Below are positions 7,986 through 16,280 of a stretch of DNA of 64,000 nucleotides, one piece after another. The position numbers were made by a program, and so were the translations under genes. The notes beneath the pieces were generated by a model. It did not search any database and had not been told where the DNA came from. It was given only the letters and a program-made list of their open reading frames with translations. The stretch's first letter is position 1; each line of letters begins with the position of its first letter. The stretch spans positions 1 to 64,000 of the forward strand of contig DASYNF010000275.1 of NCBI GenBank assembly GCA_036008685.1, written 5' to 3'. This DNA comes from Actinomadura_C sp036008685 (GTDB lineage: Bacteria > Actinomycetota > Actinomycetes > Streptosporangiales > Streptosporangiaceae).

Positions 7986-8831
7986 CTATCGCAGCGGGGC
8001 GGTCGGACCGCCCGGCGACTGGTAACGGCTCTGGACGACTTCCTCGGTGAGCGAACCCACCTCTTCGTCCGGCAGCCTTCTGAATCCGTCCGCGGTCACC
8101 GAGGCGACGATGGGGTAGATCCGGCGGATCAGGTCGGGGCCGCCGGTCGCCGAGTCGTCGTCGGCGGCGTCGAAGAGCGCCTGGAGGCAGGCCAGCGCCG
8201 ACTCCTCCTCGGTCAGGTCCGGGCGCCACAGCTTCTTGAGGGAACCTCGGGCGAACACCGAGCCGGAGCCGATCGAGAAGAACTCACGCTCCTCGTACCT
8301 CCCGCCCGCGGCGTCATAGCTGAAGATTCGCCCACCGTCGCGGTCCTCGTCGTAGCCCGCGAACAGCGGCACCACGACAAGGCCCTGCAGGGCCATGCCG
8401 AGATTGCCGCGGATCAACGTGGCCAGCCGGTTGGCCTTGCCCTCGAGGGAGAGCATGCGGCCCTCCATCTTCTCGTAGTGCTCCAGTTCGACCTGAAAGA
8501 GCCGTACGATCTCGAGCCCGATCCCGGCGGTACCGGCGATGGCGATGGCGGACAGCTCATCGGCGCGGAAGACCTTTTCGATATCGCGCTGGGCGATCAT
8601 ATTTCCCGCCGTCGCGCGCCGATCCCCCGCGATCACCACGCCACCGGGGAAGATGACCGCCACGATGGTCGTGCCGTGCGGAATGTCGTCGCCCACGGCC
8701 GTGGCCGGCGGGGTGCGCCGTCCCGGCAGCAGATCCGGGGAGTGCGACTCGAGAAAATCCGTGAAAGACGATGGCCCCGGGCTCATAAAACCCCCCGGGA
8801 ACCGGTCGGCGTGCGAATCGTGAGACGCCAC
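7986..8831 (-). CDS. prcB: 20S proteasome beta subunit PrcB (precursor)
   Basis: Catalytic subunit of the proteasome core, made with a propeptide that is removed autocatalytically. Translation from the GTG at 8831 gives 281 residues with the nucleophile Thr54 in HG-TTIVAV, so the propeptide is 53 residues. Supporting residues such as GDRRATAGN (near 71) and the Lys in EKVF are present. The GTG is preferred over a start at 8849 because AAGGGAAGGAG sits five bases before it. The SSFTDFL and PDLLPG propeptide motifs match other actinomycetes. It lies directly upstream of prcA; a 725-bp spacer separates it from pup. Confidence 0.97.
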   Translation of the reverse strand: MASHDSHADRFPGGFMSPGPSSFTDFLESHSPDLLPGRRTPPATAVGDDIPHGTTIVAVIFPGGVVIAGDRRATAGNMIAQRDIEKVFRADELSAIAIAGTAGIGLEIVRLFQVELEHYEKMEGRMLSLEGKANRLATLIRGNLGMALQGLVVVPLFAGYDEDRDGGRIFSYDAAGGRYEEREFFSIGSGSVFARGSLKKLWRPDLTEEESALACLQALFDAADDDSATGGPDLIRRIYPIVASVTADGFRRLPDEEVGSLTEEVVQSRYQSPGGPTAPLR

Positions 8832-9556
8832 GCGGCTCCTTCCCTTCACCGTGGACCGGGGTCCCCCGGCACAACCATGGAACTCCTTATGACCCTACTG
8901 TCCCGAGGACGCGCCGCGCATGCTGCGTGATCCTTCCCTGAGTCCGCTCACGGCGAACCTGGGCCCACGCCCTCCCGCCCGGCCGCGACCGGGCCCGTGG
9001 GTCCGCACCACTACGATGAACGGCCGGTGTGGGGACCTCCTGACCGGCCGGGGCCCGGCCCGGTCTCCGTGCGGGCCCGGACCGCCGCTGACCGTGGGGG
9101 GCGGCCGGCCTCCGGGACATCCCCCACCGGCTGGAGCAGGTCGTCCGTGCGGCCGCGCCGGCCGGTCCCCCGCTGCTGAAGGGCCTCGCCGGAGTTCTAT
9201 ACCGGGCGGCTGTGCGCGGGCCGGCCCGACGCCACGGGACAGATCTCCTGATGCATGGTCGTGTACCGTGCGGACGCCGCGGAGGATGACGGGTCCCCGG
9301 TCAGGGTGACGGCACTGCTCTGTCGGCAGGGGCTCCGGCGGCGGGGCCGGGGACGGGCTCAATGACGGCGGCACGGCTCGAGGGGAATGCGCGCGGAGAA
9401 CGCAGGCGGGGCGGGTGGTGGGCATGGGCCCTCCTGCGCGCGGAGGCGGGCATGGCTGCGCGGCTCACGGGCTCGCGGTGACGTGCGCCGGGCGCCCGGG
9501 GATCGCACGGCCTGATCCGTCCTCCCATCGACGCATGACAAACCGCGAGCAATGCG
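8832..9556. other. Spacer between pup and prcB; possible decayed endonuclease VII gene
   Basis: A 725-bp gap interrupts the otherwise tight pup-prcBA arrangement. No frame has good codon bias or a convincing start. On the minus strand around 9195-9270 one frame reads VHDHASGDLSRGV and shortly after GIELRR, which faintly recalls the DHDH-x-TG-x-x-RG core of HNH endonuclease VII proteins that I recall occupying this spot in Streptomyces. If so it is broken: expected cysteines are missing. This is a weak, inferred reading. Confidence 0.25.
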
Positions 9557-9766
9557 CTACTGCCCGCCTTTCTGGACATACGACCGCACGAACTCTTCGG
9601 CGTTCTCTTCGAGCACCTCGTCGATCTCGTCCAGGATGGCGTCGACGTCGTCGGTGAGTTTCTCCTGGCGTTCCTGCACTTCCTCGGTGGTCGAGGCCTG
9701 AGCCTCCTCGACCTCCTCGTCGCGCCGGGTGGTCTGCTTCTGCCCGCCCGTGTCCTTCGTCGCCAT
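9557..9766 (-). CDS. pup: Prokaryotic ubiquitin-like protein Pup
   Basis: A 69-residue, highly acidic, disordered modifier that is ligated to lysines of proteins destined for the proteasome. The sequence begins MATKDTGGQKQ, contains the coiled-coil Mpa-binding segment (LTDDVDAILDEIDEVLEEN, about 38-56) and ends in Gly-Gly-Gln. A C-terminal Gln means it must be deamidated by Dop to Glu before ligation. GGAGG lies six bases before the ATG. It sits between dop and prcB on the same strand, as is normal. Confidence 0.97.
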   Translation of the reverse strand: MATKDTGGQKQTTRRDEEVEEAQASTTEEVQERQEKLTDDVDAILDEIDEVLEENAEEFVRSYVQKGGQ

Positions 9767-10130
9767 GCTCGCCTCCGTATCATGCGGGGAACCCGACTGT
9801 ACTCTTGAGCACCGTCAAGGAGCGACGATCAGGGTCCGTTCCGCCCGTCACCCTCAGCCGAGGGTTCTGCCGGGGTTATCGCCCGTATACCGAGCATTGA
9901 AACGGGCAAACCGGTCACGACCCTGCTGCAGTCGCAGTCGACCCGCTCTCGCTGCGAAAATGCGTGGAGTCAGCAGGTGCCATCACATTCGTGGCAGGGG
10001 AACGTCCGCCGGCCACGGCGGCTCACGCGGATCCGGGAATGGGCCCGCACGGGCCGGTGCGGCCTGAGCGCCCCCATCCTGGCGTCGGGGCCGGGCTTGG
10101 AACTACGGCCGCGTCCGGCGCCGCCGGGCG
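9767..10130. other. Intergenic region between dop and pup
   Basis: A 364-bp gap with no supported gene on either strand. It presumably holds the pup promoter. The only structure noted is the small inverted repeat at 9804-9819. Confidence 0.5.
9804..9819. promoter_or_regulatory. Small inverted repeat 38 bp upstream of pup
   Basis: CTTGA and TCAAG arms are separated by six bases. The arms match the ends of the HspR-binding HAIR element (CTTGAGT-N7-ACTCAAG), but the spacing is too short for a HAIR site. It may be a different operator or chance. Confidence 0.25.
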
Positions 10131-11648
10131 TCAGTTGTGCCCGGTCAGGGCGGCGACGAGGTCCGAGGCCGACTCGCAGCGGTCGAGCAGGCCTCCCACG
10201 TGCTGCTTGGTTCCGCGCAACGGCTCCAAGGTCGGCACCCGCTGCAGCGACTCCCGGCCGGGGACGTCAAAGATCACCGAGTCCCAGGAGGCGGCCGCGA
10301 CCGCGTCGGCGTACTGCCGCAGGCACCGGCCCCTGAAGTAGGCCCGGGTGTCCTCCGGCGGGTTCTCGATGGCCGCCTGGACCTCGGCTTCGGTCACGAT
10401 CCGCTCCATGCGGCCCCGGTGGACCAGCCGGTTGTACAGCCCGCGGTCCGGCCGGATGTCGGAGTATTGCAGGTCGACGAGCTGCAGCCGTGGGTGGGAC
10501 CAGTCCAGCCCGTCGCGGTTGCGGTAGCCGTTGAGCAACTCGAGCTTGGCGACCCAGTCGAGCTCCCGGGACAGCTGCGCCGGATCCTCACCGAGCCGGT
10601 GCAGCACCGACTCCCATCGGTTGAGCACGTCCGCGGTGCTCTCGTCGACGTCGACTCCGAACCGGTCCTCGACGTACTTGCGCGACTGCTCCAGATACTC
10701 CATCTGCAACTGCACCGCGGTCATCTTGCGGCCGTCCCGCAAGGTCAGCAGGTGTTTGCAGCTGGGATCGTGGGACACCGCCCGCAGGGCCGCCACAGGC
10801 ATATCGACCGACAGGTCGACGGTCAGGAACGAATCCTCGATCATCGCGAGCACGAGGGCCGTGGTGCCGAGCTTGAGGTAGGTCGAGACCTCGCTCATGT
10901 TGGCGTCGCCGATGATGACGTGCAGGCGGCGGTACTTCTCCGGGTCCGCGTGCGGTTCGTCGCGGGTGTTGATGATCGGCCGTTTGAGCGTCGTCTCGAG
11001 CCCGACCTCGACCTCGAAGAAGTCCGCGCGCTGGCTGATCTGGAAACCCTCGCCGCGCCCGTCGACGCCGATGCCCACCCGGCCGGCGCCGCACATCACC
11101 TGGCGGGACACGAAGAAGGGCGTGAGGTGCCGGACGATGTCCGAGAACGGGGTCTCACGCTTCATGAGGTAGTTCTCGTGACACCCGTACGAGGCGCCCT
11201 TGTTGTCGGTGTTGTTCTTGTAAAGCTGGATCGGCTGCGTGCCCGGCACCATCGCGGCACGCCGGGCCGCGTCGGCCATCACCCGCTCGCCGGCCTTGTC
11301 CCAGATGACGGCGTCGCGCGGGTTGGTGCACTCCGGCGTGGAGTATTCCGGGTGGGCGTGATCGACGTAGAGCCGGGCGCCGTTGGTCAGTATGACGTTG
11401 GCCAGTCCGAGGTCCTCGTCGGTGAGCTGGCTCGGATCCGCGACCTCACGGGCGAGATCGAATCCGCGCGCGTCTCGGAGCGGATTCTCCTCCTCGAAAT
11501 CCCATCGGGCCCTCCGGGCCCTCGCCGCGGAGGCCGCGAGATAGGCGTTGACGACCTGTGAAGAGGTCACCATCGCGTTCGCACCTGGCTGACCAGGCAC
11601 GGATATCCCATACTCGGTCTCAGTCCCGATCACCCGCCGAACACTCAT
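10131..11648 (-). CDS. dop: Pup deamidase/depupylase Dop
   Basis: Dop deamidates the C-terminal Gln of Pup and later removes Pup from substrates; it shares the glutamine-synthetase-like fold with the ligase PafA. The 505-residue length fits Dop. The N-terminal IGTETEYGISVPGQPGANAM contains the ATP/Mg-binding Glu region and the loop insertion that distinguishes Dop from PafA. NTDNKGASYGCHENYL (near 170) and the C-terminal domain are typical. The ATG at 11648 gives the canonical MSVRRVIGTE start. It is downstream of mpa but separated from it by a strong terminator and its own predicted promoter. Confidence 0.96.
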   Translation of the reverse strand: MSVRRVIGTETEYGISVPGQPGANAMVTSSQVVNAYLAASAARARRARWDFEEENPLRDARGFDLAREVADPSQLTDEDLGLANVILTNGARLYVDHAHPEYSTPECTNPRDAVIWDKAGERVMADAARRAAMVPGTQPIQLYKNNTDNKGASYGCHENYLMKRETPFSDIVRHLTPFFVSRQVMCGAGRVGIGVDGRGEGFQISQRADFFEVEVGLETTLKRPIINTRDEPHADPEKYRRLHVIIGDANMSEVSTYLKLGTTALVLAMIEDSFLTVDLSVDMPVAALRAVSHDPSCKHLLTLRDGRKMTAVQLQMEYLEQSRKYVEDRFGVDVDESTADVLNRWESVLHRLGEDPAQLSRELDWVAKLELLNGYRNRDGLDWSHPRLQLVDLQYSDIRPDRGLYNRLVHRGRMERIVTEAEVQAAIENPPEDTRAYFRGRCLRQYADAVAAASWDSVIFDVPGRESLQRVPTLEPLRGTKQHVGGLLDRCESASDLVAALTGHN

Positions 11649-11748
11649 ATGGACGAGCCTAGTGTGCTTTGGCCCGTGGCCCGAGAGGCACCACGGGATC
11701 GTGACCCGAATAGCGCACGCTCAACAGCCTTCGGGGCGGGCCGAATAG

Positions 11749-11786
11749 ATCGTATGTGAGCACGTCATGACTGTTCCTTGGAACAG
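11749..11786 (-). promoter_or_regulatory. Putative dop promoter with overlapping palindrome
   Basis: On the minus strand a TACGAT -10 hexamer (11749-11754) is preceded by the palindrome CTGTTCC-N2-GGAACAG (11771-11786) at about the -35 position. This is about 100 bp upstream of the dop start codon. A repressor or an extracytoplasmic sigma factor using a GGAAC -35 could act here; which one is unknown. Confidence 0.35.
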
Positions 11787-11887
11787 GCCCTCTCGGTATC
11801 CACCCGTTTCACTGGAGACAGGGGGGAGATCTCAAGCCGGCGGCCGGCTCCCAGGACGGCGCATCGGCCCGGAACGGCGAAGGGGAC

Positions 11888-11930
11888 CGCGGGACCACGT
11901 GGCGGCGGCACGCCGCCACGTGGTCCCGCG
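11888..11930 (-). terminator. Strong terminator behind mpa
   Basis: A perfect 20-bp stem (11888-11907 and 11911-11930) with a 3-base loop begins 13 bases after the mpa stop codon. It separates mpa transcription from dop, so the proteasome genes form at least two transcripts. Confidence 0.8.
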
Positions 11931-11943
11931 ATCCCCCGCTCCG

Positions 11944-13707
11944 CTACAGGTACTGTCCCGTGTTCGCCACCGTGTCGATGGAACGCCCCGCCTCGGTGCC
12001 CTGCTTACCGGACACGAGCGTGCGGATGTAGACGATCCGCTCGCCCTTCTTGCCGGAGATGCGGGCCCAGTCGTCCGGGTTGGTCGTGTTGGGCAGGTCC
12101 TCGTTCTCGCTGAACTCGTCGACGCAGGCCGCGAGCAGATGCGTGACGCGCAACCCCTTCTGGCCCGTGTCGAGGAACTGCTTGATCGCCATTTTCTTGG
12201 CTCGGTCGACGATGTTCTGGATCATCGCGCCGGAGTTGAAGTCCTTGAAGTAGAGGACCTCCTTGTCACCATTGGCGTAGGTCACCTCCAGGAAGCGGTT
12301 CTCCTCGGTCTCGCTGTACATCCGCTCGACGACCCGCTGGATCATCGCGTCCACCGTGGCGTCACCGGAGCCGCCGTGTTCCTTCAGGTCATCGGGGTGC
12401 AACGGCAGTCCGGTCAGGATGTACTTGGAGAAGATGTCCCTGGCCGCCTCGGCGTCCGGACGCTCGATCTTGATCTTGACGTCCAGGCGGCCGGGCCGCA
12501 GGATCGCCGGGTCGATCATGTCCTCGCGGTTGGAGGCGCCGATGACGATGACGTTCTCCAGCCCCTCGACACCGTCGATCTCCGACAGCAGCTGGGGAAC
12601 GATGGTGTTCTCCACGTCGGAGGACACACCCGACCCCCGGGTCCGGAAGATCGAGTCCATTTCGTCGAAGAAAACGATGACCGGGGTGCCCGCGGAGGCC
12701 TTCTCCCGCGCCCGCTGGAAGACCAGGCGGATGTGGCGTTCGGTCTCGCCGACGTACTTGTTGAGCAGTTCCGGGCCCTTGATGTTGAGGAAGAAGCTCT
12801 TCCCCTCCTGCCCGGTCTTCTCCGCGACCTGCTTGGCGAGCGAGTTCGCCACCGCCTTGGCGATCAGCGTCTTGCCGCAGCCCGGCGGGCCGTACAGCAG
12901 GACACCCTTCGGCGGGCGGAGCTGGTGCTCACGGAACAGGTCCGCGTGCAGATAGGGCAGCTCCACGGCGTCGCGGATCTGCTCGATCTGCGGGCCGAGG
13001 CCACCGATCTCCTCGTAGGAGATGTCCGGCACCTCTTCGAGGACCAGTTCCTCCACCTCGGCCTTGTGGATCTTTTCGTAGGCGTATCCGGACCGGGTCT
13101 CCAGCATCAGGGAGTCGCCCGCCCTCAGCGACACCCCGCGCAGCGGCTCGGCCAGCTTGATCACGCGCTCCTCGTCGGCATGCGCGATGACCAAGGCCCG
13201 CTCACCGTCCGCGAAGACCTCCTTGAGCATGACGACCTCGCCCTGCTCCTCGAAGTCGAGCGCCTCCACGACGTTGAGTGCCTCGTTGAGCATGACCTCC
13301 TGGCCACGCTTGAGCTCGCCGACCTCGACGGCCGGACTGACGTTCACCCGCAGCTTGCGCCCGCCGGTGAAGATATCGACCGTTCCATCGTCTCGAGCCT
13401 CCAGGAAGACACCGTAGCCGGACGGCGGCTGCGCCAGCCGGTCCACCTCTTCCTTGAGGGCGATGATCTGCTCTCGCGCCTCTTTGAGTGTCGACACGAG
13501 ACGCTCGTTCTGACCGGTTATGGCGGCCAGATTGGCTTGCGCCTCTTGTAGGCGCTCTTCAAACACACGTACTTGGCGGGGGGATTCCGCGAGCTTACGG
13601 CGCAGCACCGAGATCTCCTCCTCCAGGAAGGAAACCTGAGTTTGGAAGTCACGAACCTCCTTGTCGTGCTGCGCCCTGCGCGCCCCAGCATCGTCACGAG
13701 CGGCCAC
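11944..13707 (-). CDS. mpa: Proteasomal AAA+ ATPase Mpa/ARC
   Basis: Hexameric unfoldase that recognises Pup and threads substrates into the 20S core. The 587-residue protein has an N-terminal coiled coil (about 10-75), the tandem OB domains, a Walker A motif GPPGCGKT near 260, Walker B VIVFFDEMD near 330, and the C-terminal tail ending Gly-Gln-Tyr-Leu, whose penultimate Tyr opens the PrcA gate. GTG at 13707 is preceded by AGGAGGTGA. It is called arc in several actinomycetes. It is first in the minus-strand proteasome region, ahead of dop. Confidence 0.97.
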   Translation of the reverse strand: MAARDDAGARRAQHDKEVRDFQTQVSFLEEEISVLRRKLAESPRQVRVFEERLQEAQANLAAITGQNERLVSTLKEAREQIIALKEEVDRLAQPPSGYGVFLEARDDGTVDIFTGGRKLRVNVSPAVEVGELKRGQEVMLNEALNVVEALDFEEQGEVVMLKEVFADGERALVIAHADEERVIKLAEPLRGVSLRAGDSLMLETRSGYAYEKIHKAEVEELVLEEVPDISYEEIGGLGPQIEQIRDAVELPYLHADLFREHQLRPPKGVLLYGPPGCGKTLIAKAVANSLAKQVAEKTGQEGKSFFLNIKGPELLNKYVGETERHIRLVFQRAREKASAGTPVIVFFDEMDSIFRTRGSGVSSDVENTIVPQLLSEIDGVEGLENVIVIGASNREDMIDPAILRPGRLDVKIKIERPDAEAARDIFSKYILTGLPLHPDDLKEHGGSGDATVDAMIQRVVERMYSETEENRFLEVTYANGDKEVLYFKDFNSGAMIQNIVDRAKKMAIKQFLDTGQKGLRVTHLLAACVDEFSENEDLPNTTNPDDWARISGKKGERIVYIRTLVSGKQGTEAGRSIDTVANTGQYL

Positions 13708-13748
13708 GCCCCGTCACCTCCTCACGAAGAGCCGACGACCTACTCAGA

Positions 13749-13754
13749 ACCCTA
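13749..13754 (-). promoter_or_regulatory. Putative -10 element of mpa
   Basis: On the minus strand TAGGGT is preceded at 17 bp by a weak -35 (TTACGG). The transcript would start about 35 bases before the GTG start codon, leaving room for the strong ribosome site. Confidence 0.35.
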
Positions 13755-13912
13755 CCTATCTGGAGCGGTTCCGTAACCTGCCCAATAGGTGGCCGTGTCA
13801 TGGCGAACCGATCACCTACCGTAGCGAAACGCCACGCAACGGAGGGAAGACTCTCCCGAAGCGCCACGTCGGCCACCGAAACTACCGCACACGGGTATGA
13901 ACTGGGCAAACT

Positions 13913-14905
13913 TCACACGCCCAGGCCACCTGAGCCGGACTCGCCCGGCTCTTCCAGCGGCTTTGTGAATTCGACGTTAATCTCATCGCCAGTCGTAGCA
14001 GACGTATGACCTTCGGCGTCCCCGCCGTACGCCCCCTTCGCGGGCCGGCGGCGGCGGCGCGGCGGCTCGACCCCGTCGGCGAGCCGCCGTGCGGTGACGA
14101 GGAAACCGGTGTGCCCGATCATCCGGTGATCGGGCCGCACGGCCAGCCCCTCGACATGCCAGGACCGCAACATGGTCTCGAAGGCGTAGGGCTCCGCGAA
14201 GGACCCGTGCTCCCGCAGCCCCTCGACGACACGCGACATCTGGGTGGTCGTGGCGATGTAGGCGCAGACCATCCCCCCCGGGATCAGCGCCTTGGCGACG
14301 GCGTCCAGGCACTCCCAAGGGGCCAGCATGTCCAGAACGACGCGGTCGACCTCGGTCTCGTCCATGGCGTCCTGAAGCGAGCCGACGGTGAGGCGCCACG
14401 CGGGGTGCGGCCCTCCGAAGAACCTCTCCACGTTCGACCGCGCCACGTCGGCGAAGTCCGGACGGCGCTCATAGGACGAGACCGATCCGTTCTCCCCCAC
14501 GGCGCGCAACAGCCAGCAGGTGAGGGCCCCGGACCCCGCACCCGCCTCCACCACCCGCGCGCCGGGGAAGACATCGGCCATGGTGACGATCTGCGCGGCG
14601 TCCTTGGGATAGACCACCGCGGCGCCCCGGGGCATCCGTACGGCGTAGTCGGCCAGCAAAGGGCGGAAGGCGAGATACTCCGTGCCCCCCGAGGAGCGCA
14701 GCACGATGCCCTCCGGTCGCCCGATGATCTCCTCGTGCGGGATCCACCCCTTGTGCGAGTGGAACTGCTTGCCCGGCTGCAGTGTGATCGTGTTGATCCG
14801 GCCCTTGGGGTCGGTGAGCTGAACCTGGTCCCCGGCTCGGAAGGGTCCGTGCGGGATACGGCCGGTGGAGCCGGGGGAATCGCCGGTCGGCGTGGGTTCG
14901 CTCAT
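13913..14905 (-). CDS. trmI: tRNA (adenine-58-N1)-methyltransferase TrmI
   Basis: Methylates A58 in the T-loop of tRNAs with S-adenosylmethionine. The 330-residue protein shows the N-terminal beta domain (GPFRAGDQVQLTDPKGR), the HSHKGWIPHEEIIG segment, and the Rossmann motif VVEAGAGSGALTCWLL near 130; YPKDAAQIVTMADVFPG precedes it. The C-terminal about 50 residues are variable and basic. The ATG at 14905 is used; a TTG three codons upstream is possible, and neither has a clear ribosome site. Location next to mpa is conserved in actinobacteria. Confidence 0.93.
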   Translation of the reverse strand: MSEPTPTGDSPGSTGRIPHGPFRAGDQVQLTDPKGRINTITLQPGKQFHSHKGWIPHEEIIGRPEGIVLRSSGGTEYLAFRPLLADYAVRMPRGAAVVYPKDAAQIVTMADVFPGARVVEAGAGSGALTCWLLRAVGENGSVSSYERRPDFADVARSNVERFFGGPHPAWRLTVGSLQDAMDETEVDRVVLDMLAPWECLDAVAKALIPGGMVCAYIATTTQMSRVVEGLREHGSFAEPYAFETMLRSWHVEGLAVRPDHRMIGHTGFLVTARRLADGVEPPRRRRRPAKGAYGGDAEGHTSATTGDEINVEFTKPLEEPGESGSGGLGV

Positions 14906-15008
14906 GACCGTCAAGGTTATCCGTGTTCAGGGCCTTGTCCGTCACCTCGTCCGGCACCTCGTCCCGCGGCCGGTGGGGCCGGGCGGCCACCGCACCCCGG
15001 CCGGCCGG

Positions 15009-16169
15009 TCAGGCCGTGGCGAAGGCCCGCTCGATATCGCTGACGGTGAGGACCCCGTAGACCCGGCCGGTCGGCTCCAGGAGGAGGTATTCGGTCGCCG
15101 GGGCGGTGCGGATGGCGGCCATCAGCTCCTCTCCGGACAGGTCCGCGGACAGCCGCAGTCCGGGCTTGAGCCCCCGGGACAGGTCTCCGACGTCCACCCA
15201 GGGACGCCTGTTCTCAGGCGTGGCCAGGACCGCCTGCTCGCTCACCAGACCGGTGGGCCGTCCCTCGTGGTCGACGATGACAAGGGCCCCCGCACCCTCG
15301 GCGTGGGCCCTTCTCACCGCCTCGGCGAGCGGCACGCCGGCCGTCACGAGAGTCGCCCTGCGGGCCAACCGGCGGGCGTGCAGCAGCGGGATCCGGTCTC
15401 GGAGGACCTCCGCCCGGATGGCCTGAGAGGCCCCTACCCAGATGAACGAGGCGATGAGCGCGGACCAGATGAGCGACAGCCATCCGAAGCCCAGACCGGC
15501 CGCCCGGTGGCTCGCGGCGAAAGCGCCCGCGACCAGCACGAGGACGGCCAGGGCCCGGCCCACCCAGCCCGCCACGACGGTGCCGGTCCGCGGCCTGCCG
15601 GTCAGCTTCCAGACCACGGCCCTGATCATGCGGCCGCCGTCGAGTGGCAGGCCGGGGAGCAGGTTGAAGACGGCCACCACCAGGTTGGCGAGCGTGACGG
15701 CCCGGACGAGGAGGCGCGCCACCGGCGGCAGGGGGACGAGGAGTTCGGTCAGCATGCCGGTGCCGGCGAGCACCAGGGACAGAAGCGGCCCGGCGAAGGC
15801 GACCAGGAACTCACGTCCGGGCGTACGCGGCTCCCGCTCGATCTCCGACACCCCGCCGAGGATGTGCAGGGTGATCGCCCGGACCGGCAGCCCGAACAGC
15901 CGGGCCACGGCGGAGTGGCTGAGCTCGTGGACGAACACCGACGCGTAGAGGAGCACGGCGTAGGTGAAGGCGACGAGGTAGCTCAGCGGCCGGTCCACCA
16001 CTTCGGAGGCGGGTCTCTCGAACATCCAAGTGATCACAATGGCCACGATGAACCATGTCGGGGAGACGTAGACGGGGATGCCCAACACCCGTCCCATGAG
16101 CAGCCCCCGCCGCCGGTCCGCGTGATCATCCCCGGGTGTGCCCCCGGCCTGGGGCGCTCTCTCTGCCAC
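15009..16169 (-). CDS. Site-2 protease family protein with CBS domains
   Basis: Membrane metalloprotease of family M50. The 386-residue protein has about six membrane segments, the zinc motif HELSH at residues 81-85, the second metal/structural motif NLLPGLPLDGGR near 190, and a C-terminal pair of CBS domains (about 250-386) that probably sense a nucleotide. Proteins of this type cleave within membranes, often releasing regulators, but the substrate is unknown. The GTG at 16169 gives a start like that of homologues; an ATG at 16211 would add 14 residues and place GAGGAGGG inside the gene. Confidence 0.88.
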   Translation of the reverse strand: MAERAPQAGGTPGDDHADRRRGLLMGRVLGIPVYVSPTWFIVAIVITWMFERPASEVVDRPLSYLVAFTYAVLLYASVFVHELSHSAVARLFGLPVRAITLHILGGVSEIEREPRTPGREFLVAFAGPLLSLVLAGTGMLTELLVPLPPVARLLVRAVTLANLVVAVFNLLPGLPLDGGRMIRAVVWKLTGRPRTGTVVAGWVGRALAVLVLVAGAFAASHRAAGLGFGWLSLIWSALIASFIWVGASQAIRAEVLRDRIPLLHARRLARRATLVTAGVPLAEAVRRAHAEGAGALVIVDHEGRPTGLVSEQAVLATPENRRPWVDVGDLSRGLKPGLRLSADLSGEELMAAIRTAPATEYLLLEPTGRVYGVLTVSDIERAFATA

Positions 16170-16280
16170 GTTGTCGATGCTATGCCCTCCTCGCGGGCGG
16201 CCCGCGCGCATGCCGGATACGGGCCCGCGGCCGCGGGGAGGGGCGGGATTCCGTCCGGACCGTCGCCTACGCTTCGGCCC

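Noticed and set aside
8895..9425. 176-codon minus-strand frame as a real gene between prcB and pup
   Set aside because: Composition is Pro/Arg/Gly-rich, codon bias is poor and no start has a ribosome site. Kept only as a possible remnant.
9804..9819. HspR HAIR element upstream of pup
   Set aside because: Arms CTTGA/TCAAG are present, but the interval is 6 bases where the HAIR element needs 11 between them, and the inner GT/AC are missing.
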